Assembly: GCA_024637295.1 (NCBI GenBank)
Contig: JAGXFL010000009.1
Coordinates: 112,105 to 176,104 of the forward strand
Direction of reading: 5' to 3'
Origin: Sulfuricurvum sp.
GTDB lineage: Bacteria; Campylobacterota; Campylobacteria; Campylobacterales; Sulfurimonadaceae
Length of the DNA stretch: 64,000 nucleotides
Within the stretch, counting starts at the first letter, position 1. Each line of letters begins with the position of its first letter. Below the pieces are notes generated by a model that made no database searches, had not been told where the DNA came from, and saw nothing but the letters and a program-made list of their open reading frames with translations. A program made the position numbers and the translations under genes. This document shows, in pieces, positions 15,683-23,092 of the stretch.

Positions 15683-17041
15683 ATGAAAATAATTGTAATT
15701 AAAAATAGTATTCTTATCGGAACTTTATCTGAGGACAAAAAAGGCAATATTACCTTTGATTACGCAGAGACTATAAATCCTAGTCAATACCTCATAGGAC
15801 TAAAAGATAAAACAAACAAAAGCCAAACACTTTTTCCAGTATTTGAAAATTTATTGCCTGAGAATGAACAACTTAATAATATACGATATAGGCATAATAT
15901 AAAACGAACGATAGATTTGTTGTTATATCTTGACAATATTCATGGGAGCCTTGAATTTTATAGTGAAAATGATTTTAAAAATATCCAGTATAAAACAACT
16001 GAAATATTTGTTTACACGGAGGTAAAATCGGACATACTTCAAAGTGATTATATTTTTCCCAATATACTAAATGATTATCAATTGAATATCCCAGATGAGA
16101 AACTTTATCCTGCAGGAATGAGTGGTAGTAAATTAATAGGACTGAGTGGATTCCAATATAAATTCAGTATCCATAAAAATGATACCTTAAAAGAGATTAC
16201 TTTTGATGGTGAGGAAGATAGTGAATACATAATGAAGCCCTATAACATACATTATTCAAAACACACCCCAACAATAAAAGAAAACGCTTATATTCCTTAT
16301 CTTTTAATCAATGAGCATATCTTTATGACGCTAGCAAGGGATTTTGGGTTTGATGTCCCCTATAATGCGATTATAAAACATAAGGACGACTACCACTACA
16401 TTATTAAACGATATGATAGATTCAATGGATTAAAGATTGATCATCATGAAATACTGACGCTAATAGGTAAACCATCATCCGAAAAATATGAGGTTTCATT
16501 GAAAAATATCGTAAGTGCTGTCTCGGAATACTTGAATGATGAGGAAATGCTACAGCTTTATAGATTTATAATTTTTTCAATCGTAATCTCACATGGGGAT
16601 TTACATGCTAAAAATATTTCATTGATCTATCAAAGTAACTCTATAGATGAAAAAAGTATGACCTTAGCCCCTCAATATGATATATCAACCATTGGAATAT
16701 ATAAAGATACCGACGATAATGATATCGGTATGGTGGTAGAGAATAAAAAGAAAAATATTGGTATAAATAATTTGTTATGGCTATCAGAGAATATGGGTAT
16801 CAGTAGTGATAGGGCATTGAATGAAATTGAAAAGATTTCTTCAAAATTTATAAGCGAATTTAAAAATTATATCGCACTTCTGCCTCAAGGAATCAGAGTT
16901 TTACCCATCTATAAAGATAGATATAAACATTTTGATACGCTTGAAATCGTATTTACTAAATTCTATGATAAAAGATGTGGATACATCAAAAAATATTTAC
17001 TTAAAAATGTAGTAACAGTTGATGATAATTTATGGGAGTAA
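15683..17041 (+). CDS. HipA-like serine/threonine kinase toxin
   Basis: A 452-aa protein with HipA organisation: an N-terminal subdomain (about 1-100, IVIKNSILIGTLSEDKKGN, LLPENEQL), a G-rich loop GMSGSKLIGLSGFQYKFS, the ATP-lysine strand YIMKPYN, NEHIFMTLARDFGFDVP, YIIKRYDRF, the catalytic loop HGDLHAKN and the metal-binding LAPQYDIST. All kinase residues needed for activity appear intact, so it is probably an active kinase. HipA homologues phosphorylate glutamyl- or tryptophanyl-tRNA synthetase and cause growth arrest; the target here is unknown. There is no HipB-like small helix-turn-helix gene upstream; the divergent 281-aa gene occupies that role. AT-rich composition suggests acquisition by transfer. 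Confidence 0.87.
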   Translation: MKIIVIKNSILIGTLSEDKKGNITFDYAETINPSQYLIGLKDKTNKSQTLFPVFENLLPENEQLNNIRYRHNIKRTIDLLLYLDNIHGSLEFYSENDFKNIQYKTTEIFVYTEVKSDILQSDYIFPNILNDYQLNIPDEKLYPAGMSGSKLIGLSGFQYKFSIHKNDTLKEITFDGEEDSEYIMKPYNIHYSKHTPTIKENAYIPYLLINEHIFMTLARDFGFDVPYNAIIKHKDDYHYIIKRYDRFNGLKIDHHEILTLIGKPSSEKYEVSLKNIVSAVSEYLNDEEMLQLYRFIIFSIVISHGDLHAKNISLIYQSNSIDEKSMTLAPQYDISTIGIYKDTDDNDIGMVVENKKKNIGINNLLWLSENMGISSDRALNEIEKISSKFISEFKNYIALLPQGIRVLPIYKDRYKHFDTLEIVFTKFYDKRCGYIKKYLLKNVVTVDDNLWE

Positions 17042-17044
17042 AAT

Positions 17045-17788
17045 ATGAAACAGTGGGTTAAAAGCGAAGATGGTAGCTATACCGCCTATTCTCCTGAGTA
17101 CGACGAGCACTATCACTCAACCAAAGACGGTGCGTTGCAAGAGTCACTGAAAAAACACATTGAACCTGCATTTGGGATTCATAAAGATAAAGATCACCTC
17201 AAAATCATCGATATTTGCTTTGGTTTAGGGTTTAATACGCTTCTTTCCCTCTATTATCGCGATACCTATTTCCCTGATACGATACTCGAAATTTACTCTC
17301 CCGAACTCGATGGCGAACTGGTCGCTTCACTTGTAAATTTCCCCTATCCAGAAATTTTTGAACCATACCTAAATATCATCACTGACATTGCGACACTTGG
17401 CGGATACGAGGATGAACGCACTCGGATCACAGTAGAGATCACCGATGCGCGTAAAGCGATGAGAACATTGGAAGGACAATGGAATGTGTGTTATCAGGAT
17501 GCTTTTAGCCCCTCGGTTAATCCGCTGTTGTGGACAAAAGAATATTTTGCGGATGTGGCGCGGTTGATGGGGGAAGAGGGGGTGGTCACGACCTACTCGA
17601 TCGCTTTGGCAATACGGATGGGATTGTATGAAAACGGATTTAATATTTATCTCAATGCGGGTGAGGGGTATCGTAGTGCGACGGTAGCATCGAGACGAGT
17701 GCTCACAGAGTTTGAGTGTATTGATGTAGAGCATAAGATGAAATGCAATCCTCACATGACATCATTGCGCGATGCTGCTCTTAGCTGA
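17045..17788 (+). CDS. MnmC-like (MnmD-type) tRNA 5-aminomethyl-2-thiouridine methyltransferase domain protein
   Basis: A 247-aa protein matching the methyltransferase half of MnmC (DUF752), which completes mnm5s2U34 in tRNA wobble positions. AdoMet-binding is marked by IIDICFGLGFNTLLSL; DAFSPSVNPLLWTKEYFADV and VVTTYSIALAIRMGL are characteristic, as is the ending GYRSATVASRR. The FAD oxidoreductase half of bifunctional MnmC is missing, as in MnmD. It starts 4 bp after the kinase stop, but composition is back to the chromosomal norm, so the island ends here. mnmG in the same modification pathway lies 9 kb downstream. Confidence 0.85.
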   Translation: MKQWVKSEDGSYTAYSPEYDEHYHSTKDGALQESLKKHIEPAFGIHKDKDHLKIIDICFGLGFNTLLSLYYRDTYFPDTILEIYSPELDGELVASLVNFPYPEIFEPYLNIITDIATLGGYEDERTRITVEITDARKAMRTLEGQWNVCYQDAFSPSVNPLLWTKEYFADVARLMGEEGVVTTYSIALAIRMGLYENGFNIYLNAGEGYRSATVASRRVLTEFECIDVEHKMKCNPHMTSLRDAALS

Positions 17789-17799
17789 TGAAGTGTGTT

Positions 17800-18204
17800 T
17801 CAGCACCCTTTGTGCATACAGATAAACTGTGCTGTGATCGTGTCCATACTCGCGATGTGCTGGGCCAGCCACGCAGGTATAGTGCTGAAAAAATAGGTAT
17901 TCAGGATCTCATTGTCCTTGCGTGTACGCCAGTCCATCACTGTTAGCTGCATCTCATTTAATACTCGATCATGTTCTGTTTTATGCATAATGTAGGCTGG
18001 AAAACCAACCTCTTGCATATGCCGCTGTTCATTTTGAAAATGTTCAATGGTATGTTGAAAAATACGATCCAGTTGATTTTCGATTCCCGTAATATCGTTA
18101 TCATGCAAGAGAGATTCAAGCCCGTTGATAAGAACTACCTCTTCATTATGAACGTCATTCATCTCCCCAAATGCAACTTTTGGTAGTTTAGTACTATCGA
18201 TCAT
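17800..18204 (-). CDS. Bacteriohemerythrin
   Basis: A 134-aa four-helix O2-binding diiron protein. Iron ligands are seen in VHNEEV, HTIEHFQNEQRHMQ, HKTEHDRVL and WLAQHIASMD, in the order and spacing of single-domain hemerythrins. There is no signal peptide, so it is cytosolic. Such proteins are numerous in microaerophilic Campylobacterota and are thought to sense, store or deliver oxygen. It converges on the MnmC-like gene and is separate from the operon downstream. Confidence 0.9.
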   Translation of the reverse strand: MIDSTKLPKVAFGEMNDVHNEEVVLINGLESLLHDNDITGIENQLDRIFQHTIEHFQNEQRHMQEVGFPAYIMHKTEHDRVLNEMQLTVMDWRTRKDNEILNTYFFSTIPAWLAQHIASMDTITAQFICMHKGC

Positions 18205-18269
18205 GGCATCTCTTTTTTAGCGAAAGTATATAGGAGAGATCGCGTTTAAATCTTAACTGGTATCAAGAA

Positions 18270-18701
18270 TCAGTCAATCGTTTTAATAACGCTGCGAAAG
18301 AGAATATGCCACAGCACTATCAACGCGATTTGAAATCCTACATATGTGGCTATCTTGATATAGGCAAAAGAAGCCATACCAAGATTAATAAGTATGGGGG
18401 ATGTTTGGTCTATCAGAAATAGAGTGAAGAGCAGATGGATAAAACGTCCTTTGTGTATTTCATCAATAGTATCAACAAAGCCTAAAAAATGAAGAGTTCC
18501 CATCAGCGCGATAGTGATAAACAGTGTATGTGGAATCAGCGTTTCAAGCAAGCCATGAAATGATCTTTGAGCGTAATAGTCGTTGATGACATTAGGTGTC
18601 CATCCGACGGTAGTGGTAAATACGACAGTGCCAAGAAGTGATTGCAATATTACCAAAGCAATAAACAGCAGTGCGACGATCCGTAAGAATTGATGGTGCA
18701 T
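18270..18701 (-). CDS. Four-helix membrane protein with conserved-looking histidines (last gene of flavin operon)
   Basis: A 143-aa integral membrane protein with about four membrane helices. Histidines lie in or next to helices: SFHGLLETLIPHTLF, TLHFLG, RFIHLLF and LWHILFRS. Helices 2 and 4 could pair histidines for b-type haem, but this is speculative. It directly abuts the preceding membrane gene (1 bp apart) and shares its size and topology, so the two may be distant paralogues or form a heterodimer. The operon context (FMN-binding protein, porin, divergent apbE, Fur-like boxes) suggests membrane electron transfer. Confidence 0.65.
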   Translation of the reverse strand: MHHQFLRIVALLFIALVILQSLLGTVVFTTTVGWTPNVINDYYAQRSFHGLLETLIPHTLFITIALMGTLHFLGFVDTIDEIHKGRFIHLLFTLFLIDQTSPILINLGMASFAYIKIATYVGFQIALIVLWHILFRSVIKTID

Positions 18702-19181
18702 TTAAAATCGTTTACGTAGCAACATAATCAAAATATCCAAAGCGCTTCCTATCATCACGAGATGAAAACTGACAAAAGCACTCCATGCAACGATAATGTA
18801 AAAAGTTCCGAAGAACAGTGAAGCGATAAGTCCAAGTGGATATGTCAAAAGCGTTATCACTCCCGATAGGAGAAAAGCTGTTTTCAGTTTTTTTGATCTT
18901 GAAGTACGCATCACTAATGTGGCCATTAAAATGAAAACGAGAATAAGCTCGAAAAGTTCCGTGTGGAGGGTGAGTAGTAGCTCTTTCATCGTAAGAGGTT
19001 CAATAAACTCTATCTCATTCCCTAAAATATGGCTGATCCAAAGTGTTGCTGTAGTACCAAAATCAATCCCTTTTGCAATGATATTGAGAGCTAAAGCGAT
19101 GATGAAAAAGATCACCATCCATAAGACGGTCAGGTACAACGAATGGTTGTCAATGAGTTTTTTGGAGACAACAAATTTCAT
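18702..19181 (-). CDS. Four-helix membrane protein, possible quinol/haem-linked component of flavin operon
   Basis: A 159-aa protein with about four membrane helices. Helix 2 contains LLLTLHTELFELILVF and helix 4 contains SAFVSFHLVMIGSALDI; one His in each at similar depth would suit a bis-His haem, though no family is recognised. Its ATG overlaps the stop of the FMN-binding gene (ATGA) and its stop abuts the next membrane gene, so the three are translationally coupled. I could not name the family. Confidence 0.65.
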   Translation of the reverse strand: MKFVVSKKLIDNHSLYLTVLWMVIFFIIALALNIIAKGIDFGTTATLWISHILGNEIEFIEPLTMKELLLTLHTELFELILVFILMATLVMRTSRSKKLKTAFLLSGVITLLTYPLGLIASLFFGTFYIIVAWSAFVSFHLVMIGSALDILIMLLRKRF

Positions 19182-19696
19182 GGAGTATTCTTTACGATAT
19201 CTAATAGTGCCAGTGCTGCGCGCGCGCCGTCAGTTATGGCCCGTGCCGATAGTGTAGCCCCTGTAGTTGTAGGGATATCTTGATTGAGTTTTAGGGTATT
19301 TACGGCACTTTTATTGTCAAAAATATTCAGCCATGTCGCGCTTGGAAGATATTCTAACGGTTCGTTGAAGGCGACAATCTCAATTGATTTTATTTTACTA
19401 TCCTGAGAGATGAGGTACAGTGCTACGACAGTTTTAGTACGCACTTTTTTATTCATCAGCACGCCATAGCCAATGCTTTTGTCCCCATTTTTGGCTACAT
19501 AAATACGATAAAGTTTGGATTCAATGGGCTGCTGAGATGTTTTGATAAGCTGTTGCACTTGGGCATTGCTTAGAATGATATTTTGGGTCTCAATGCTTTT
19601 AGCACCAAAGCCCCGTTGGGTGAGGGCAACTGGGTCCCCCAATACTTGAGCGAAGGTTAGCGATGATGCTATAAGAAGCAGGGTAAGTTGTTTCAT
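19178..19696 (-). CDS. Exported FMN-binding domain protein (covalent flavin carrier)
   Basis: A 172-aa protein with a signal peptide (MKQLTLLLIASSLTFAQ) and an FMN_bind domain. The C-terminal TTTGATLSARAITDGAR holds a [S/T]GATx[S/T] motif, the site where ApbE attaches FMN through a phosphodiester bond; the acceptor would be the serine of GATLS. apbE itself is divergent 1.4 kb away. The gene overlaps both neighbours by a few bases. The likely role is a periplasmic one-electron flavoprotein linking the two membrane proteins with an external acceptor. The acceptor is unknown. Confidence 0.85.
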   Translation of the reverse strand: MKQLTLLLIASSLTFAQVLGDPVALTQRGFGAKSIETQNIILSNAQVQQLIKTSQQPIESKLYRIYVAKNGDKSIGYGVLMNKKVRTKTVVALYLISQDSKIKSIEIVAFNEPLEYLPSATWLNIFDNKSAVNTLKLNQDIPTTTGATLSARAITDGARAALALLDIVKNTP

Positions 19697-20991
19697 TAAA
19701 ATATAAACCCTAATCCAAATGAGTAGATACCTTCGTCAAAATAAGAAGAAGCAGTCGCTGTATTTTTATTTTTGCGATTTAAATACTCGGCTTTAACAAC
19801 GACCTGATCATGAGGAAAATAGTTTAAACCGTAGGTGAATGTCTCCGTATTTCCGTATGAACTTCCATTGGCCATAGCGGTTGCTAAGTTATAGTTTTCA
19901 TATTGAAAGAACAGTGGCAAACGCTGTGAATTTTGTACAAAAAACGGTAAGACATTATACTCTAAATTGAGATAACCTCCACGTGCTTTTTCTGGCATGG
20001 CGCTATTGTAAGCATCCGCATGAGTGAGATGACTTTGTGTATAAAGGGCACGTGCTTTGAACCCTTCATTTTGGTAGATTGCATGTAAATCGATCATTGT
20101 CATGCGTCCTTCTTCGTTTCCTGCAATATTGGCTTGAGCCGCTTTACCGGTATAACCGCTAACACCTACTTGTAACCCATTGATGCCATTGTAATCAAGT
20201 CGCGCAACCACAGCCATATTCTCTATACCTGTATCGCTTTCGTTACCGACACGGGCTTTACGGATCCAATCTTTTCCGGTTGCACCGGTATTATTCATAT
20301 CCAACGCGGCATAGATTCCAACCGTGTATTCGAAACTATCAGTTTTGCCGTACACACTTAAACCAAGTTCATGCCATGTTGAGGGAATAATTTGTTTTTC
20401 AATGTCAGGACGTTGCACGGTATTGAAAAGTGTCGGCTCATGATAAAGATTTACATAGCCCATAGGTACTAACTGATGTCCAAGACGTATGGTAGCAAGT
20501 GGATCTAAAACGAAATCGACATAAAGTTGTTCGATAGCAACCGTATCACCGTGTTCAAATTCGATTTCAGAGTTTAATATAATATTGTCATTGAATTTGT
20601 ATCCAATATAGGGGATAAAGCGATAGGTATCTCCAAAAGCATCTTTACTTCCTGTGTTGGCACCATCATGTGTATAGTTGGAGTAGTACAATTCACCGTA
20701 ACCGCCGATAGAGAGAGAATTTTTAGAATAATAGACTTTGGATGCTGCTGGGCTCATCCCCTGAATTGCTTTGTCTTCATCAATGGCGGTGAAGGATGTT
20801 TGGTTTTGAACATTGATAAGTTCATTTGTGAGGGTATTAGTCTGTTCTGCGTTCCTTTTATCATTTGCTTCTAGCGTAGTCAGACGTTCACTGAGAGCTT
20901 TAAGCTGTACTTTTAAATCGCTTATTTCATCCGCGCTTAGAGCAGTGGTAATCGCCATGGCCGTAACGGTGCTAAGGAGAAGAGATTTCAT
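19696..20991 (-). CDS. Outer-membrane porin with N-terminal coiled coil
   Basis: A 431-aa outer-membrane barrel with signal peptide (ending about AITTALSA), a coiled-coil region (ISDLKVQLKALSERLTTLEA, about 22-60), then barrel strands beginning SIGGYGELYYSNY and ending YSFGLGFIF with terminal Phe. The coiled coil is like those that tether trimeric porins to peptidoglycan. It is the first gene of a coupled operon (its stop overlaps the FMN-binding gene start) and has AAGGA before the ATG. A Fur-like 7-1-7 box lies 16 bp upstream, so iron repression is plausible. Confidence 0.82.
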   Translation of the reverse strand: MKSLLLSTVTAMAITTALSADEISDLKVQLKALSERLTTLEANDKRNAEQTNTLTNELINVQNQTSFTAIDEDKAIQGMSPAASKVYYSKNSLSIGGYGELYYSNYTHDGANTGSKDAFGDTYRFIPYIGYKFNDNIILNSEIEFEHGDTVAIEQLYVDFVLDPLATIRLGHQLVPMGYVNLYHEPTLFNTVQRPDIEKQIIPSTWHELGLSVYGKTDSFEYTVGIYAALDMNNTGATGKDWIRKARVGNESDTGIENMAVVARLDYNGINGLQVGVSGYTGKAAQANIAGNEEGRMTMIDLHAIYQNEGFKARALYTQSHLTHADAYNSAMPEKARGGYLNLEYNVLPFFVQNSQRLPLFFQYENYNLATAMANGSSYGNTETFTYGLNYFPHDQVVVKAEYLNRKNKNTATASSYFDEGIYSFGLGFIF

Positions 20992-21006
20992 GTGTAAATT
21001 CCTTTA

Positions 21007-21021
21007 TGATATTGATTATTA
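21007..21021. promoter_or_regulatory. Fur-like box (7-1-7), porin side
   Basis: TGATATTgATTATTA matches the 7-1-7 consensus TGATAATnATTATCA at 12 of 14 positions. It sits 15 bp outside the porin start codon in the divergent apbE/porin gap. Confidence 0.5.
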
Positions 21022-21064
21022 ATTGCGAAAGTATAAAGAAGTAAACTGAATATAATATTAATAT

Positions 21065-21079
21065 TGAAAGTAATTATCA
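21065..21079. promoter_or_regulatory. Fur-like box (7-1-7), apbE side
   Basis: TGAAAGTaATTATCA matches TGATAATnATTATCA at 12 of 14 positions, with a perfect right half. It lies about 38 bp before the apbE ATG, where a repressor would cover the promoter. Confidence 0.5.
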
Positions 21080-21117
21080 TTTGCATAATATAAGTTTTGT
21101 CATGCTATTCTTTTGTC

Positions 21118-22041
21118 ATGAAAATATTATTTAGTTTGTGTGTGTCAGTTTTATTAGTGTGGGGGAGTCAGCGTACGCAGATTCATATGGGAACGCTTAT
21201 TAGTGTCACTATGGATGATATTAATGAGAGTGATATTGTATTTGATACGTTTTTAAATCTCGATCAAACACTCTCAACATATAAAAGAAATTCGGAAATT
21301 TCACGTCTTAATCGTGATTCTGATATCAATGTCAGCGAAATAACCCGAAGAGTATTGGAGCGTTCTATGGAGATGACCTATCTCAGCCAAGGGGCATTTG
21401 ATGTGACAGTTGGCTCTGTGACGCATGGTGCATATCGATTTGGTTATGATAATGAGCATCTTCCTTCAAATACAGAGCTGAAAAATGCTGAAAGACTTGT
21501 TGGAAGCAATCGAGTTAAAATTGTAAAAAATAAGGTCACACTTCTCCCTGGTACAGTAATCGATTTAGGAGGAATCGGGAAGGGATACGCTGTTGATTTA
21601 GCAATAAATAAGCTTCAAGCGAAAGGTGTCAAAAAAGCAATCATCGCAGCTTCGGGAGATATTAGGTGTTTGGGCGAGTGTGTTGTGAATATTCAAGATC
21701 CATTTCATCCGCTAGGTCATATAGCTAAGATTACGTCAACATTACCCAGTTTGGCTATTAGTACAAGTGGTAATTATGAAAGATACATAAAAAACAAAAC
21801 ACATAACCATCTTATTGATCCAAAAACAGGGCAATCGCAGCAACGTTATGCCTCTATTACTCTTATTGATACGGAGGATAATACTAGAATCGATGCTCTT
21901 GCCACAGCGGTTGCAGTCATGGAGGAAAAAAAAGCAATTGCGATGTTAAGAAAACTCAACATTGCTTATATTCTAATTCGTATAGACGGGACAATGATCA
22001 AAAGTACAATGCCAGACGGTATCTTGATCAAGTATAATTAA
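21118..22041 (+). CDS. apbE: FAD:protein FMN transferase ApbE
   Basis: ApbE covalently flavinylates exported proteins, using FAD and leaving FMN on Ser/Thr. This 307-aa form has a signal peptide (MKILFSLCVSVLLVWG), GTLISVTM, TYKRNSEISRLN, VIDLGGIGKGYAVD, ASGDIRCLG, ISTSGNYERY, HLIDPKTG and the metal-site RIDALATAVAVM. The track uses a TTG at 21097; ATG 21118 is preferred because it begins the signal peptide exactly. It is divergent from the operon that encodes its probable substrate, the FMN-binding protein, and shares a gap with two Fur-like boxes. Its last 4 bases overlap a converging small gene. Confidence 0.93.
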   Translation: MKILFSLCVSVLLVWGSQRTQIHMGTLISVTMDDINESDIVFDTFLNLDQTLSTYKRNSEISRLNRDSDINVSEITRRVLERSMEMTYLSQGAFDVTVGSVTHGAYRFGYDNEHLPSNTELKNAERLVGSNRVKIVKNKVTLLPGTVIDLGGIGKGYAVDLAINKLQAKGVKKAIIAASGDIRCLGECVVNIQDPFHPLGHIAKITSTLPSLAISTSGNYERYIKNKTHNHLIDPKTGQSQQRYASITLIDTEDNTRIDALATAVAVMEEKKAIAMLRKLNIAYILIRIDGTMIKSTMPDGILIKYN

Positions 22042-22355
22042 GAGCGTAAGCGGAAATCGGGTTCCTGTAAACGATATCGTTGAATGAGATGGCGCAGGCG
22101 ATTTAGATTAAAGCGCCAGAAGAAGATGGGGTCAAAAGCGGGGTGTTCAATGATCTTTTGAAAAAGTGCCTCATCATCAAGATGGGGATGTAATTGATCA
22201 CACTCGACCATGATGTTTTGCAGTTTCTCAACGGCTTGGGGTGTTGTATCATCATCTGCCAAAGGCTTACTGGGGAAGAACAGATACAGTTTCAAAATGG
22301 ATAAACCTAAGGCGCTTATAAAAGCAGCCAGCATTATCCATTGGATTGTCTCCAT
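22038..22355 (-). CDS. Small single-pass membrane protein of unknown function
   Basis: A 105-aa protein with one N-terminal membrane helix (IQWIMLAAFISALGLSILKL) and a cytosolic helical tail rich in His, Leu and Arg (FNLNRLRHLIQRYRL). It follows riboflavin synthase by 10 bp and is probably in the same transcript. No family recognised. The helix followed by a basic tail resembles small assembly or scaffold proteins, but nothing more can be said. Confidence 0.6.
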   Translation of the reverse strand: METIQWIMLAAFISALGLSILKLYLFFPSKPLADDDTTPQAVEKLQNIMVECDQLHPHLDDEALFQKIIEHPAFDPIFFWRFNLNRLRHLIQRYRLQEPDFRLRS

Positions 22356-22365
22356 TTAGAGGACT

Positions 22366-22980
22366 TTAATACAGGGCGCTGATACGTTCTACATCGTTCC
22401 AGCTTAGAGAGTTGTTGTTTGATGTGTTCATGATATGGTACATGTAGCGGGCAAAGACATCGGTTTCGATATTGACACGTGTCCCTTTTTTATAGCTTCC
22501 AAAGAGGGTTTCACGCATCGTTATGGGGATGATGGTGAGGCGAAAGGAATCTTTGAGCACTTCATTCACCGTTAGGCTGACGCCGTCGATCGTGATAGAC
22601 CCTTTTGGTGGGATGAGGGTGATGAATTTAGGGTCAACATCTATGATGACATCAAAACTGTTGCCGTTATCGGCGATGGAAGCTATAGTACCTATCGTAT
22701 CAATATGACCTTGGACGATATGCCCTTCAAATCGTTCACCCATCATCATGGCAGGCTCGATGTGGACGTGTCCTTTGAGTTTTTCAGTGGCGATATGGGA
22801 AAGTGTTTCGGGTGATAGCTCAACGGTAAATCCATCACTTTCAATTGTCACGACGCTTAGACACGTGCCGTTTATCGCGATGGAATCTCCCAGTTTTGGT
22901 TTATATGCCGCTTTGAGAGAGAGGCGATTTTGAGCGAAGTTTTTGACCGTTGCCATTTCGCGAATCAATCCTGTGAACAC
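22366..22980 (-). CDS. ribE: Riboflavin synthase, alpha subunit
   Basis: Dismutates two 6,7-dimethyl-8-ribityllumazine molecules to riboflavin. The 204-aa protein has the two tandem lumazine-binding domains: MFTGLIREMA and GDSIAINGTCLSVV in domain 1, then GHIVQGHIDTIGTI, GSITIDGVSLTVN and LTIIPITMRETLF in domain 2. It is about normal length. It is placed next to apbE, linking flavin supply with flavin attachment, although apbE is on the other strand. Its start faces the diguanylate cyclase gene. Confidence 0.95.
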   Translation of the reverse strand: MFTGLIREMATVKNFAQNRLSLKAAYKPKLGDSIAINGTCLSVVTIESDGFTVELSPETLSHIATEKLKGHVHIEPAMMMGERFEGHIVQGHIDTIGTIASIADNGNSFDVIIDVDPKFITLIPPKGSITIDGVSLTVNEVLKDSFRLTIIPITMRETLFGSYKKGTRVNIETDVFARYMYHIMNTSNNNSLSWNDVERISALY

Positions 22981-23092
22981 GTTTTTCCTTTGATACTTTA
23001 TGGATTTATTATAGCTAATATGACTGAAATGGAAGATATTTTACCTGTTTAAAGGTATTATAGCTTTGAAGTAAAGTAATGGGCAGAATAGA

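Noticed and set aside
21097-21117. TTG start for ApbE given by the ORF track
   Set aside because: ATG 21118 begins a clean signal peptide; the extra seven residues (MSCYSFV) do not fit it.
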